A program made the position numbers and the translations under genes. A model generated the notes under the pieces. The model ran no database searches, was not told the DNA's origin, and saw only the letters and a list, made by a program, of their open reading frames with translations. From Flavobacterium sp. Leaf82 (lineage in GTDB: Bacteria > Bacteroidota > Bacteroidia > Flavobacteriales > Flavobacteriaceae), in the NCBI RefSeq assembly GCF_001422725.1, contig NZ_LMMA01000036.1:64596-128595 (forward strand): a stretch of DNA of 64,000 bases, read 5' to 3'. Shown piece after piece: positions 35,556-44,873 of this stretch; within the stretch, counting starts at the first letter, position 1; every line of letters begins with the position of its first letter.

Positions 35556-38300
35556 CTATATCTCGCATTCAATTGTATATTTCCCTGATCCTAAATTTAA
35601 ATTTTTAGTTATTTTTCCATTCACTTTTATCTCTGAATTCTTTGCAACTGGCAATTTTATTGTTGCTGATGTATTCACGGGAATCTCTACTTTCAGAATC
35701 AATTTTCCGTCTTTTTTCTCCCAAGCCGAAGCGATATTTCCATAAATAGATTGGTAAGTTGCTTTTACAAAAGTCATATCTCCCACAATTTCCGGCTGAA
35801 TAAAGAAATGTTTGAAACCCGGATTTTTATCATCCGGAACAATTCCGGCAAGACTTTGGTAAAACCATTCTTCGATTTGTCCCATCATAAAATGATTCCA
35901 TGAGTTTCCTTTTGTTGGATCCCATTGTTCCGTTAAAGTGGTCAAGCCAAATTTGATCTGAAAACCATAACCCGGCGCATCATAATGATTGTTCATTTTG
36001 TACATCATTTCGTTTTCGCCATTTCTTGCCAAAGCCTGAAACAAATAGCGGTTTCCAACATCACCTGTTGTTAATCGGTCACCTTTTGCTTTTATATCTG
36101 CCAATAAATTATCCATTACAGCCGCTTTATATTGCGGTTCTACAATGTCCATAAAAATGGGAACAGCATTACTAAACTGACTTTTGGTTCCGTATTGTTT
36201 GGTTTCCGGATTAAAAAATTCTTTGTTAAAAGCTGTTTTTATATCAGCAGTTAACGTTTCATATTTCGAAATATCTTCTGTTTTGTTGAGTAATTTCGCT
36301 GCTTTTGATACTAAATTTGCTGCATAAAAATAATGAGAAGTTGCTGAAAGTGCAATCGGACTATTTTTCGAATATCCAGCTGCGTGTGTTCCATAATCAT
36401 ACCAATCGCCTAAACCGTGAGACACAATATTATTGGTTGCTTTTGTGCCTAAATAATCGACATATTTTTTCATTACAGGATAATATTTTTCGATTAATGA
36501 AGCATCGCCGTAATATTGATAATACATCCAGGGTAAAATAACTCCGGTTACGCCCCATTCTGGAGAATCTGTAAAATCTCCTCCAAAAACCACATATTCA
36601 GGAACTATGGTCGGGATTAATCCGTTTTCTCTTTGTGAATCTGAGATGTTTTGCATCGTTGCCGGAATAAAACTTTCCAGATTATAATTAAACATTAATC
36701 CGGGTCCGTTTAGGTGTATTTCTTCGAGCCAGCCTAATTTTTCGCGTTGCGGACAATCTGTAAAAACACTTTGGAAATTACTTTTTATCGAGTTGTTAAT
36801 CAATTCGTGTGTTTTATTGAAAATTACATTCGAAGATTCAAAAGTTCCTGCTTCTCCAGCCGAATTATAAATAAAATTTGATTTTAAATCTATCAATGTT
36901 GGCAGATTTTTATCTTTGGTTTCTTTATAATTTATATTCTCAATCTGCACATATTGAAATCCGTAGTAACTAAATTTTGGCTGCCATTCTTCTACGCCTT
37001 CGCCTTTTAAAGTATAGTCGTAATAATACGGTTTTCCGGATCTTCCCTGTCCAATGGTACCGTCATCATTTAAACCTTCGCCAACCCAAACGCGAATTGT
37101 CTGGCCTTTTTTTCCTTTTACTTTTATGGTGGTAAATCCCGAAAGATTTTGTCCCATATTAAAAACAAAAAAATTAGGTTTCAGTTCTTTTACTGCTGCA
37201 ACATTATAGTGTTTCTGAATGGTAATTGGTGGCGCAGTTTGGGCTCTTAAAATTCCTTTTGGTGCTTCCTGAACTACGACTTTTTTCCAATTCGAATCAT
37301 TAAATCCTTTCGAATCCCAGCCTTTTTGTTCCAGATTAGCATTGTAATCTTCTCCTCCAAAAATGCTGTTGTACGTAATTGGACTTTTGCTGTATTTCCA
37401 GCTCTCATCAGATTTTATAATTTCTTCTGAACCATCTTTATAAATTACTTTCATTTTAAAAAATAAAGTTGGCGGACCAAAACTCACAAAAAACTTAGTA
37501 TATCTTTCGGCAAGTGTATTGTACATTCCGTTTCCTAAAAGAACGCCAATAACATTTTCGCCGTTTTTTAGTTGCTTTCCAGATAATTCATAAGTATTAT
37601 AATTAACCGTTTTATCGTAATCTGTCCATAAAGGGGCAAACTCGCTGTTGCCTATTTTCTTTCCATTAATCGTTAATTCATAATGTCCTAAACCCGAAAT
37701 ATAAACAACCGCTTCTTTGATTTCTTTTTTAAGCGAAAATGGTTTACGAAGCATAATACTTCTGCGCGACAACGAATCTGAAGCATTTATTATGGCATCT
37801 TTTTTCTCTCTTTTATAAGTCGCCGAATGATAATTTCTACCTTCCGGCAAATGACTATCTGCTTTTGTAATGGCTCCAATCCAAATTGGATTTAACGCTG
37901 ATTCTAAAGGTGTAATTATAAAAGAAGCTATTTTGCTCCATTTCGAAATTTTATAATTCTGATCCCAAACTTTTACTTTCCAGAAATATTTGGTTTCACT
38001 TTTTAATGGGCTTCCGCCGAAATTTATTTGAAGATTTTTATCTGAGTTTACTCTTCTGCTATCCCAAACATCTGCTTCGTCTTTTTTTAATTTTTCTTCA
38101 GAAGAAGCAACTAAAACCTGATATGCTGTTTGATAGATATTTGATTCATTTGAAACCAATTGCCAACTTAGTCTTGGCTGATTTTGAATTACAGCCAGTG
38201 GATTTTCTGTCATTTCGCAGGTTAGATGCACGACAGAAATTTGTCCATTAGAAACTAATGTTATTAAAAAGAGGAACAATATATATTTTAATTTCTTCAT
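35556..38300 (-). CDS. GH78 alpha-L-rhamnosidase (second copy)
   Basis: Exported 914-aa GH78 enzyme; signal peptide MKKLKYILFLFLITLVSNGQ. The N-terminal Ig-like domain (LTCEMTENPLAVIQNQPRLS) is followed by the sugar-binding N domain (EAVVYISGLGHYELTINGKK) and a catalytic (alpha/alpha)6 domain with FTDCPQREKLGWLEEIHLNG (acid Glu) and TTLTEQWDPTKGNSWNHFM (probable base Glu). The catalytic loops differ clearly from the first GH78 copy (DCPQREKLGW against DCPQRNERQPW), so the two probably cleave different rhamnosyl linkages. Flanked on both sides by AACGCGGATG-family inverted repeats. Confidence 0.93.
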   Translation of the reverse strand: MKKLKYILFLFLITLVSNGQISVVHLTCEMTENPLAVIQNQPRLSWQLVSNESNIYQTAYQVLVASSEEKLKKDEADVWDSRRVNSDKNLQINFGGSPLKSETKYFWKVKVWDQNYKISKWSKIASFIITPLESALNPIWIGAITKADSHLPEGRNYHSATYKREKKDAIINASDSLSRRSIMLRKPFSLKKEIKEAVVYISGLGHYELTINGKKIGNSEFAPLWTDYDKTVNYNTYELSGKQLKNGENVIGVLLGNGMYNTLAERYTKFFVSFGPPTLFFKMKVIYKDGSEEIIKSDESWKYSKSPITYNSIFGGEDYNANLEQKGWDSKGFNDSNWKKVVVQEAPKGILRAQTAPPITIQKHYNVAAVKELKPNFFVFNMGQNLSGFTTIKVKGKKGQTIRVWVGEGLNDDGTIGQGRSGKPYYYDYTLKGEGVEEWQPKFSYYGFQYVQIENINYKETKDKNLPTLIDLKSNFIYNSAGEAGTFESSNVIFNKTHELINNSIKSNFQSVFTDCPQREKLGWLEEIHLNGPGLMFNYNLESFIPATMQNISDSQRENGLIPTIVPEYVVFGGDFTDSPEWGVTGVILPWMYYQYYGDASLIEKYYPVMKKYVDYLGTKATNNIVSHGLGDWYDYGTHAAGYSKNSPIALSATSHYFYAANLVSKAAKLLNKTEDISKYETLTADIKTAFNKEFFNPETKQYGTKSQFSNAVPIFMDIVEPQYKAAVMDNLLADIKAKGDRLTTGDVGNRYLFQALARNGENEMMYKMNNHYDAPGYGFQIKFGLTTLTEQWDPTKGNSWNHFMMGQIEEWFYQSLAGIVPDDKNPGFKHFFIQPEIVGDMTFVKATYQSIYGNIASAWEKKDGKLILKVEIPVNTSATIKLPVAKNSEIKVNGKITKNLNLGSGKYTIECEI

Positions 38301-38319
38301 TTCTTTGTGTTGAGATTTG

Positions 38320-38586
38320 AACGCGGATGAAACAGATTTACTTCGTAAAGACGCTGATAAAAACGGATTTTTTTTCTTTATCCTTTTTTATAATTTGCCT
38401 CCTGCTTTAGCTGGAGGAACAAAAATCTATTAACTATATTGGCTTTAGCCAAACTTATTAATTTGGCTAAAACCATACAATATTTCTATTTTTACAACAT
38501 CCAGCTAAAGCTGGACGCTATTCAAAAAAGGAAAATCCGTTTTTATCCGCGTCTTCGCTTTAGCGAATCCGTATCATCCGCGTTCT
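38320..38586. repeat. AACGCGGATG inverted repeat enclosing a GCTTTAGCTGG hairpin cluster
   Basis: Outer arms (about 38320-38372 and 38532-38586) pair as in the element at 35418. Between them, 38400-38515, are several hairpins: CCTCCTGCTTTAGCTGGAGG, TTGGCTTTAGCCAA, a TTTGGCTAAAACC partner and ATCCAGCTAAAGCTGGACG. This looks like one element inserted inside another. Confidence 0.75.
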
Positions 38587-38590
38587 ATTT

Positions 38591-40456
38591 TTATAACTTT
38601 TTCGTAATCAACGATTGAATATTAAATACGGCTTCGGGAATTAATTTTCCTGTTTGAGGCAAATCATCATAATCCTCTGTATCTGGTTCCGTATCCGGGT
38701 TTGGTGAATATCTTTGTTCGCCTGTACGGAACATAATTCGCTCAAAACCATCTACCGGAGCATAAAATATTCTGGTTGATTCTTTTTCGTCGTTTACTTT
38801 TATCGTGTACGAACGAGTTTTAACGTTTAGTTTTATTGTCACTTTATATTCTTTTCCTGCTTCGTATTTTGCGATTGTATTAAAACGAGCTCCGGTTTTT
38901 GTTTTTAGTTGTCCGTCAGCATCAAAAGTCAATCTTACGGCAGGTAATCCTTGCTTATTTTGAAATTCTACTTGCAATAAACCATGATTATTTTGTTCTG
39001 GTTTAACGGTAAAAGTTACTTCCATTTTTTCGGCAAACGGAATAACACGTTCGGCACGAGAATAATCAAAAAAGTCCTGATCTCTTAAAGTCAGCCATTT
39101 TTTACCATCAGTTTTCTTTTCTATTTTGGTAGATGCCCAAGACAAATTATAGGTATTCCATAATTTTAATTCTTGTCCGTCAGGAAGTTCGTTAAAAATA
39201 TCATTTGCATCATCTGTAACTTTAGAAACCACCGGAACAGGAATCGACGCTACCCAAATATCTTCTTTGTTTACACTGTAACTTACCCAAAGTTTTCCGT
39301 CAGGCGGAATTCCGTCACCTTCTGAGATTCCGCGAACATATTGCGGACCGGCAGATTTATAGTTTCCACCATAACGCATTGGACTTATTTCGCCATGAAC
39401 CAATAATAAATCTTTGTAATTTAATCCATCATCACTTGTTGAAATTGCCAGTGGCCAGCGATATTCTGACGGATTATAAACGGTTGCATAACGATTATCG
39501 GATGTTTTTTGTCCCCAGATTTTAGCGTTGCTGTTTACAAAACCGGGAGCACGAACGGGCATATATTCCCATGATTTTCCGCCGTCTTTACTGATTGAAG
39601 TTAAGGCGTGTTTCCATAAACCTACTACATTTCCGTTTGGTAAATGATAGGAACTTAGTGCTTTGTACGGCTTTTTGAGAGGAATTAATTCGTCATCGCG
39701 ATCTGCTTCTTCAACCCATTGCTGTAAAATCAAAGGATCTGAAAGGATTTCTTCGCAGGCTTTTTTAAAACCTTTGTCTTTTGCCTGTGTATAAAATGGA
39801 AAAGATGACTTTGATTTATCCCACGATTTATTATATCTGATGAAATAGATTTCACCAAAACTTCCGTCTTTTTTGATTTCCCGAATTACGCGTCCAATTC
39901 CTTTTCCGTCGTTTGGATCGTCTTTTTCATCCATTGCAATTCCGTAATACGCTAAAGCAAAAAGTCGTTTGTCTTTTGAAGTATAAAAGCCCATTCTTTG
40001 GTGCATAATCGCATCCAGATTTTTAGCAATTCCTTCTACGCCTTCTTTTTTCCATCCGTCAGGAATGTGATAAATAGGGAAAATTACTTTTGGCATTTTC
40101 CAGGTTTCACCATCTTTTGAAGTCATAATCAAGGTCTGACTCGGCGGAATATGTTCTCCTGCGGGATCACTTAAATACTGCAAATAAAAAGTATCATTCC
40201 AATAAGCCATTGTAGGCTGATGATTGTAAGTCCAGCCAAAACCATCTGCTTTTTCAGGATGTTCACGGCTTGCACGCATGATTTGAGTAGCATGAACGCC
40301 AATTGCCGGACTTAATTGCCCGTGGTGATAATCGACATTAGAAAGTGTTTTACCAACATAACGCACGGTATCATTCTGTGCATTTACAGCGCTACAAACC
40401 AATAGAATTGTTGCTGTAATTAATAGGTTGGTTTTTATGTTTTGGAAAGCAATCAT
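38591..40456 (-). CDS. Secreted beta-propeller plus beta-sandwich protein, glycosidase candidate
   Basis: Exported 621-aa protein, signal peptide ending LLVCSAVNAQ. The first two thirds read as a BNR-like propeller (MTSKDGETWKMP; SISKDGGKSWEYMP; ISTSDDGLNY) with a conserved-looking N-terminal part YHHGQLSPAIGVHATQIMRA and TYNHQPTMAYWNDTFYLQYL. The last third (about 430-600) is a LamG-like sandwich (VIPFAEKMEVTFTVKPEQNN; YKVTIKLNVKTRSYTIKVND). The RG-II enzyme domain GH143 (DHA-hydrolase) is a propeller plus beta-sandwich, which makes that family one candidate; this is inference only. It stands between GH78 and GH43 genes in the pectin locus. Confidence 0.6.
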   Translation of the reverse strand: MIAFQNIKTNLLITATILLVCSAVNAQNDTVRYVGKTLSNVDYHHGQLSPAIGVHATQIMRASREHPEKADGFGWTYNHQPTMAYWNDTFYLQYLSDPAGEHIPPSQTLIMTSKDGETWKMPKVIFPIYHIPDGWKKEGVEGIAKNLDAIMHQRMGFYTSKDKRLFALAYYGIAMDEKDDPNDGKGIGRVIREIKKDGSFGEIYFIRYNKSWDKSKSSFPFYTQAKDKGFKKACEEILSDPLILQQWVEEADRDDELIPLKKPYKALSSYHLPNGNVVGLWKHALTSISKDGGKSWEYMPVRAPGFVNSNAKIWGQKTSDNRYATVYNPSEYRWPLAISTSDDGLNYKDLLLVHGEISPMRYGGNYKSAGPQYVRGISEGDGIPPDGKLWVSYSVNKEDIWVASIPVPVVSKVTDDANDIFNELPDGQELKLWNTYNLSWASTKIEKKTDGKKWLTLRDQDFFDYSRAERVIPFAEKMEVTFTVKPEQNNHGLLQVEFQNKQGLPAVRLTFDADGQLKTKTGARFNTIAKYEAGKEYKVTIKLNVKTRSYTIKVNDEKESTRIFYAPVDGFERIMFRTGEQRYSPNPDTEPDTEDYDDLPQTGKLIPEAVFNIQSLITKKL

Positions 40457-40483
40457 TATTTTATTTTTTGATGTTTTTTAGTT

Positions 40484-40516
40484 AAACCCGACAGGTTTTA
40501 AAAACCTGTCGGGTTT
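40484..40516. terminator. Perfect 33-nt palindrome, possible terminator or attenuator
   Basis: AAACCCGACAGGTTTT (40484-40499), one base, then its exact reverse complement (40501-40516). The GC-rich stem is 13 bp. On the minus strand it lies between the GH43 and propeller genes and is followed by AACTAAAAAAC, without a U tract, so termination is uncertain. Confidence 0.5.
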
Positions 40517-40550
40517 GCGTTGAAAACAAATTCAATATTTATTTATTTTT

Positions 40551-40600
40551 TCACAGATTTAAATGATTTTTTTAATTTTTAATCTGTGTGAATCTGTGGC
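40551..40600. repeat. Short inverted repeat (CACAGATTTAAATGA family)
   Basis: TCACAGATTTAAATGATTTTT at the left and TTTTTAATCTGTGTGAATCTGTGG at the right form an imperfect hairpin next to the GH43 stop codon. Member of the CCACAGATT family. Confidence 0.55.
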
Positions 40601-40605
40601 TATAT

Positions 40606-41523
40606 TTATTTCTTTTCTATTAATCCTTTTAGAACTTCTTTAGAGATTGTAGTAATTGTTCCGTGTTTGTGTCCTTCGGGAAGGCTTATTTTTGAGGAAA
40701 CATCTTCAAAATTCACAAAATCTGATGTGCTTAAGGCTTTATAATTTTTTGAGCCGTAATTGTCATAATACAACAGCCATTTTTTACCCACTTTTACTAC
40801 TGTTGGTCCTTCTGATAAATATTCTGTCAATGGTTCTGAACTTTTAGTAAATGGTCCTAAAGGCGATTTCCCAAAAGCTACTTTTATATTACGCATTGGT
40901 CTTGTATTATCTTTTAAAACCAAAACATAGTCTTTTTTTCCTTTTTTTACAATCACACAATCAATGACGCTGAAACCTGGTTCATAATATAACTTTGTGT
41001 CTGAGAAGGTTTTGAAATCTTTTGTGATTACATAATACATTCTGTGATTGTTTTTCTCTTCTTCTGCTCCTTTTTCAAATCGAAACGGAATTGTAGATGC
41101 CCAAATAATAATGTATTCTTTTTTGACATCATCATAAAAAATTTCCGGTGCCCAAACGTTTACGACTTCGGGTTCGTTTTTCATTACGGGAATATATTCT
41201 TGTTTCGACCAATGCAATAAATCTTTAGAACTGGCATATCCAAAACCGTTTCCACCTTTCCAATCTGTTGTCCAAACCATGTGATACGTTCCGTCTGCAC
41301 CTTTTGTAATAGAGGGATCGCGCATGATTTTGCTTGCGCCAATTTCCGGTTTCAAAAATGATCCTTCAAGACCTTTCCAGTTGTAGCCGTCTTCGCTATA
41401 AGCCAGATACAAACCTTCTGTCGCAGGTTCTCTAAACGACGTAAAAAGATATATGTCTTTCTTTTTCTGCGAATAAGAAATCGCAAAAACAAAAAGGATT
41501 ATGATGATGAATGTTTTTTTCAT
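40606..41523 (-). CDS. GH43-like five-bladed propeller glycosidase
   Basis: Compact exported enzyme of 305 aa; signal peptide MKKTFIIIILFVFAISYSQ. GH43-type landmarks appear in order: KIMRDPSITKGADGTYHMVW (catalytic Asp), GYASSKDLLHWS, NVWAPEIFYDDVKKEYIIIW (second acidic position), FSVIDCVIVKKGKKDYVL (third), and YLSEGPTVVKVGKKWLLYYD (general acid Glu in SEGPTV). A single catalytic domain without accessory modules. GH43 enzymes of this size in pectin loci act on arabinose or galactose side chains; the linkage cannot be predicted. The GH28 gene ends 55 bp upstream, suggesting cotranscription, and this junction has no inverted repeat. Confidence 0.82.
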   Translation of the reverse strand: MKKTFIIIILFVFAISYSQKKKDIYLFTSFREPATEGLYLAYSEDGYNWKGLEGSFLKPEIGASKIMRDPSITKGADGTYHMVWTTDWKGGNGFGYASSKDLLHWSKQEYIPVMKNEPEVVNVWAPEIFYDDVKKEYIIIWASTIPFRFEKGAEEEKNNHRMYYVITKDFKTFSDTKLYYEPGFSVIDCVIVKKGKKDYVLVLKDNTRPMRNIKVAFGKSPLGPFTKSSEPLTEYLSEGPTVVKVGKKWLLYYDNYGSKNYKALSTSDFVNFEDVSSKISLPEGHKHGTITTISKEVLKGLIEKK

Positions 41524-41578
41524 GTTGTATTCTCTTTAATCTTTCAAAGTTTAAAACGTACAGATGTCTCACCAATTT

Positions 41579-43147
41579 TTATTCTGAAATTGCTTTTTTA
41601 TCCAGGTCTTTTCCTTTTTTTACGATTGTATTTACGTTATTGAATACATTGTTTTTTAAGAAAATATTTTTCGTTTCTTTTCCGTCTGCTTCAATAAAAA
41701 TATCTGTTGCATTAAACGGAAAATTATTGTTGATCATCATATTCGAAACATTATCTAACTTGATAACGGGAATTCCTTTTACTGGCGTTGACGAACCAAC
41801 GTTGTCTAAAATGATATTTTTTGAATCTGATATTTTGAAAGAAGAACCAATCGTTGCATTTACTTTTACATCATGAAATTCAACGTCTGTTACCGTGTTT
41901 ACTGTAAAGCCTTCTTTTCCGTCCATATTGATATTCGAGAAAGAAATGTTTTGAATCGGCATTTCTGTAATACCCAGAATTTGTCCTGCTTTGTTTACAT
42001 TCGAACCCGTAATATTACTCATATGAATATTTCTGAAAATAGGGGTTTTCTCCGTTACGGGTTCTACTTTTGTATCTTTATCATAAAAAAGGCTCAATAC
42101 AATTGCTTCTTCTTTTATGTTTTTCATTACAATATTATCGACGCGAATATCTTCTACAACTCCGCCACGACCACGAGCTGCTTTTATACGGATTCCGCGA
42201 TCTGTTCCGTCAAAAACACAATTTGAAATCGTTACTTTTTTGATTCCGCCAGACATTTCACTTCCAATAACAACACCGCCGTGACCGCTTAGCATCGTGC
42301 AGTTTGTAATCGTAACATTTTCTGTTGGTCTTGCATATTTACGACCATCTTCGTCTCTACCGGATTTTATGGTAATACAATCATCGCCAACGCTAATATG
42401 GCAATCTGAAATATGAACATTTTTACAAGATGAAGGGTTAATTCCGTCTGTATTTGGCGAATGCGGATTAAAAATCGTGATTCCGGTAACGGTTACATTA
42501 TCGCAGAATTCAGGATTTATGGTCCAAAAAGGAGAATTTTGAAACGTTACGCCTTCAATCAAAATATTTTTACAGCCATAAGCCTGAAAGAAAGAAGGTC
42601 TGAAAAACTTTTTATCGATTGTTCTTTTGTAATAATCAGAATATACGATTCCCTGATTTTGTTCGTCCCACATTTTTTGATATTTCGTTAACGGAATTGG
42701 TCCTTTTGCAGTTTCGATTCGGTACACTTCATTCCACCATGCTTTTCCTTGTCCGTCGATTACACCTCTGCCTTTTATGGTAATATTCTCAGCATCTTTT
42801 GCATAAAATAACGGCGAAAAAGATTTCATTACTAATCCTTCATAACGCATTTCTACATATGGCAGATAATCATCAAAATTGTCTGAAAATTTTAAAAGCG
42901 CTCCCGAATCCAAATGAATCGTAATGTTACTTTTTAGTTTTAAAGCTCCGGTTAGATATTCACCGGCAGGGAAAAAAATTGTTCCTCCGCCGTTTTTAGA
43001 TGCTTTTTCAATGGCATTCTGAATGGCTTCGGTACATTTTATGCCTTTGTTGTTTCCGCCTTCGTTTAGGATATTTAGCCAGCCATCGTTTGCGAAAGCA
43101 GTGTTGAGTCCGGTTATGAAGAAGAGTATGATTAGTATGTTTTTCAT
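41579..43147 (-). CDS. GH28 polygalacturonase
   Basis: Exported right-handed beta-helix hydrolase, 522 aa; signal peptide MKNILIILFFITGLNTAFA. All four GH28 signatures are visible: NTDG (Asp234), GDDC (Asp255, Asp256), GHGG (His289) and RIKA (Arg320, Lys322), which form the inverting catalytic centre and substrate clamp. The N-terminal AIQNAIEKASKNGGGTIFFP entry is typical. It hydrolyses alpha-1,4-galacturonan or the RG backbone; Bacteroidota members with the DGQGKAWWNE insertion near residue 131 are often exo-acting, so exo-galacturonidase activity is quite possible. It is followed closely by GH43. Confidence 0.94.
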   Translation of the reverse strand: MKNILIILFFITGLNTAFANDGWLNILNEGGNNKGIKCTEAIQNAIEKASKNGGGTIFFPAGEYLTGALKLKSNITIHLDSGALLKFSDNFDDYLPYVEMRYEGLVMKSFSPLFYAKDAENITIKGRGVIDGQGKAWWNEVYRIETAKGPIPLTKYQKMWDEQNQGIVYSDYYKRTIDKKFFRPSFFQAYGCKNILIEGVTFQNSPFWTINPEFCDNVTVTGITIFNPHSPNTDGINPSSCKNVHISDCHISVGDDCITIKSGRDEDGRKYARPTENVTITNCTMLSGHGGVVIGSEMSGGIKKVTISNCVFDGTDRGIRIKAARGRGGVVEDIRVDNIVMKNIKEEAIVLSLFYDKDTKVEPVTEKTPIFRNIHMSNITGSNVNKAGQILGITEMPIQNISFSNINMDGKEGFTVNTVTDVEFHDVKVNATIGSSFKISDSKNIILDNVGSSTPVKGIPVIKLDNVSNMMINNNFPFNATDIFIEADGKETKNIFLKNNVFNNVNTIVKKGKDLDKKAISE

Positions 43148-43201
43148 AGTTGTGTTGTTTTATTTCTCGCAGATTGTGCGGTTTTTTTTATCGTCATTTT
43201 T

Positions 43202-43290
43202 TGTCATTGCGAGGAACGAAGCAACCTCACTAAACATAAGACCCAAAGTTTTATTTTGTAAATGCGGTTGCTTCGTTCCTCGCAATGACA
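43202..43290. repeat. Perfect 25-bp inverted repeat (TGTCATTGCGAGGAACG family)
   Basis: Arms 43202-43226 and 43266-43290 are exact reverse complements with a 39-bp loop. A distinct family from the TCATTTCGA and TCATCCTGAG elements, though all share a GTCAT edge. Confidence 0.9.
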
Positions 43291-43300
43291 TACTTTGTGG

Positions 43301-44698
43301 TTACTTCGATCTTAAAATCAGTACCCAGTCATTACCATCTTTTTTATCTCCTGACGGCTGAAATTCCTGAACTCCTTTATTAGGTACAATTCCAATCTTT
43401 GTTTCTTTTCCATTTCTTGGATTATACCAACTTGCGTTTACTTCATTACCTGAGATTTTTGCCATATTTACGGTTATTTTTCTACCGTTGTAAGTATAAA
43501 TTAAAGCGTAATTTGTTCCTCGTGTTGCAATTTGATAATCGTATTTTTCTCCTTGATTAGCGATTAAAGATTGATCCGGAACTCTGTCTAAATAAGGAAA
43601 AGTCAACATCAATTTCTTAATATAAACCATTTGTTTTGCTCCTGGTGCATTAATGGCATTTGTCCACAATTCTTTGTTTCCGTAAGCTGGTTTATCGCCT
43701 TTTCTAAACATTTGCATTACGGCGCTATGTCCGTAAGTATATCCGGCTGCTCCTGCAAAAACCGACCAATATCCGTAGCGTCTTACGTCATTATCTGTCC
43801 ATTTTGGTTGTAATGTGTCGTGTAAACCATGCGGAATCCCTTCGTATGAAGGTTCGCCGTCAAGTGTTGGTTTTGTTGGTTTTAAAGTTAAATCTCTTTG
43901 AACAAATTTGTAATTGTCTTCTTTGAAAGAATTTTTTAATGTATCCTGATCGTATCTTCTGTGACCGGATTGAAACATATTAAAATCTAACCAGGCTGCA
44001 TTGTGATAATTCTCTGAAGAATCTGTTCTCCCAAAAGGATGAAATGTCACTAACTGATCTGGATTGTTTGTTTTTAAAGTGTTTCCAATCGCGTTCCAGA
44101 TATCTGTAAACTCGTTTCCGTGCGTATCTCCTCCGTTTAACCAGATAATATTGGTTTTGTTTTTATAGCGATTTGCTAAAAACTTAGCATATTCTGTAGC
44201 TTGTTCTTTGTTTACTTTATTTCCTTTTGAAACATTTGTTCCCCAAACCGGAACCATCGCAACGTAAATTCCGTTTTTCTGAGCCACATCTAAAGTATAA
44301 TCTACGTGATCCCAATAATCATATTCGGTTGGATTTTTGAAATTATTTCCGGCTGTTATTAATGGTTTAGAAACATCTTCGTTAATCAAAGCCATATCTC
44401 CGTAAACATTTGTAACATTCAAAGTATGCAAAACCATAACCTGAACAACGTTGAATCCCTTTTCTTTTCTGTCTTTAAAATATTTATCAACGCCTGCTCT
44501 GTCTAATTTCCCGAAGGTTAACCAACCTGTATCGCCCAACCAAAAGAATGGTTTTTCATCTCCGGTTACGAAATAATGTTGGTTTTTTGAAACTTTAAGC
44601 TGAGGCAAATTTGTTTTGGCAGATTGCGAAAATCCATTTTGCGCTGTAAACAAGAAGCTTATTAAAATGGCGTATAAATATTTAATTTTCAGATTCAT
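43301..44698 (-). CDS. GH140 (DUF4038) apiosidase-like enzyme
   Basis: Exported 465-aa TIM-barrel enzyme with a C-terminal putative collagen-binding-type beta domain. DUF4038 landmarks: FFWLGDTGWLTFGKLDRAGV, DKYFKDRKEKGFNVVQVMVL, IIWLNGGDTHGNEFTDIW and PTLDGEPSYEGIPHGLHD. The acid/base Asp (Asp191 in NGGD) and nucleophile Glu (Glu282 in DGEPSYE) fall at the positions expected for GH140. The founding GH140 enzyme cleaves the apiose-galacturonate bond that ties RG-II side chains to the backbone, so this gene is the best single indicator that RG-II is a target. The C-terminal domain begins near residue 375. Signal peptide cleaves near NGFSQ. Confidence 0.85.
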   Translation of the reverse strand: MNLKIKYLYAILISFLFTAQNGFSQSAKTNLPQLKVSKNQHYFVTGDEKPFFWLGDTGWLTFGKLDRAGVDKYFKDRKEKGFNVVQVMVLHTLNVTNVYGDMALINEDVSKPLITAGNNFKNPTEYDYWDHVDYTLDVAQKNGIYVAMVPVWGTNVSKGNKVNKEQATEYAKFLANRYKNKTNIIWLNGGDTHGNEFTDIWNAIGNTLKTNNPDQLVTFHPFGRTDSSENYHNAAWLDFNMFQSGHRRYDQDTLKNSFKEDNYKFVQRDLTLKPTKPTLDGEPSYEGIPHGLHDTLQPKWTDNDVRRYGYWSVFAGAAGYTYGHSAVMQMFRKGDKPAYGNKELWTNAINAPGAKQMVYIKKLMLTFPYLDRVPDQSLIANQGEKYDYQIATRGTNYALIYTYNGRKITVNMAKISGNEVNASWYNPRNGKETKIGIVPNKGVQEFQPSGDKKDGNDWVLILRSK

Positions 44699-44732
44699 TT
44701 TGGGTTGTCTTTGAATTTATGTTTTTGTTTTT

Positions 44733-44867
44733 TTGCTACGAATTACACTAATTTTTACTAATTTTCTTTCTCTGCTTTATCTAAATTGTTTCACACATAT
44801 TAAAAAGATTTTGCAGATTATTTTAAAAATTAAAATTCATGCTAATTTGTGAAATTCGTGGCAAACC
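44733..44867. repeat. Inverted repeat (TTTGC(C)ACGAATT family)
   Basis: Left arm TTTTTTGCTACGAATTACAC and TAATTTTTA; right arm GCTAATTTGTGAAATTCGTG then GCAAA. The loop holds a CACACATATTAAAAAGATTT fragment. Member of the CACGAATT family, upstream of the GH140 gene and just past the stop codon of the beta-helix/DUF6298 gene. Confidence 0.7.
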
Positions 44868-44873
44868 TTTTTC

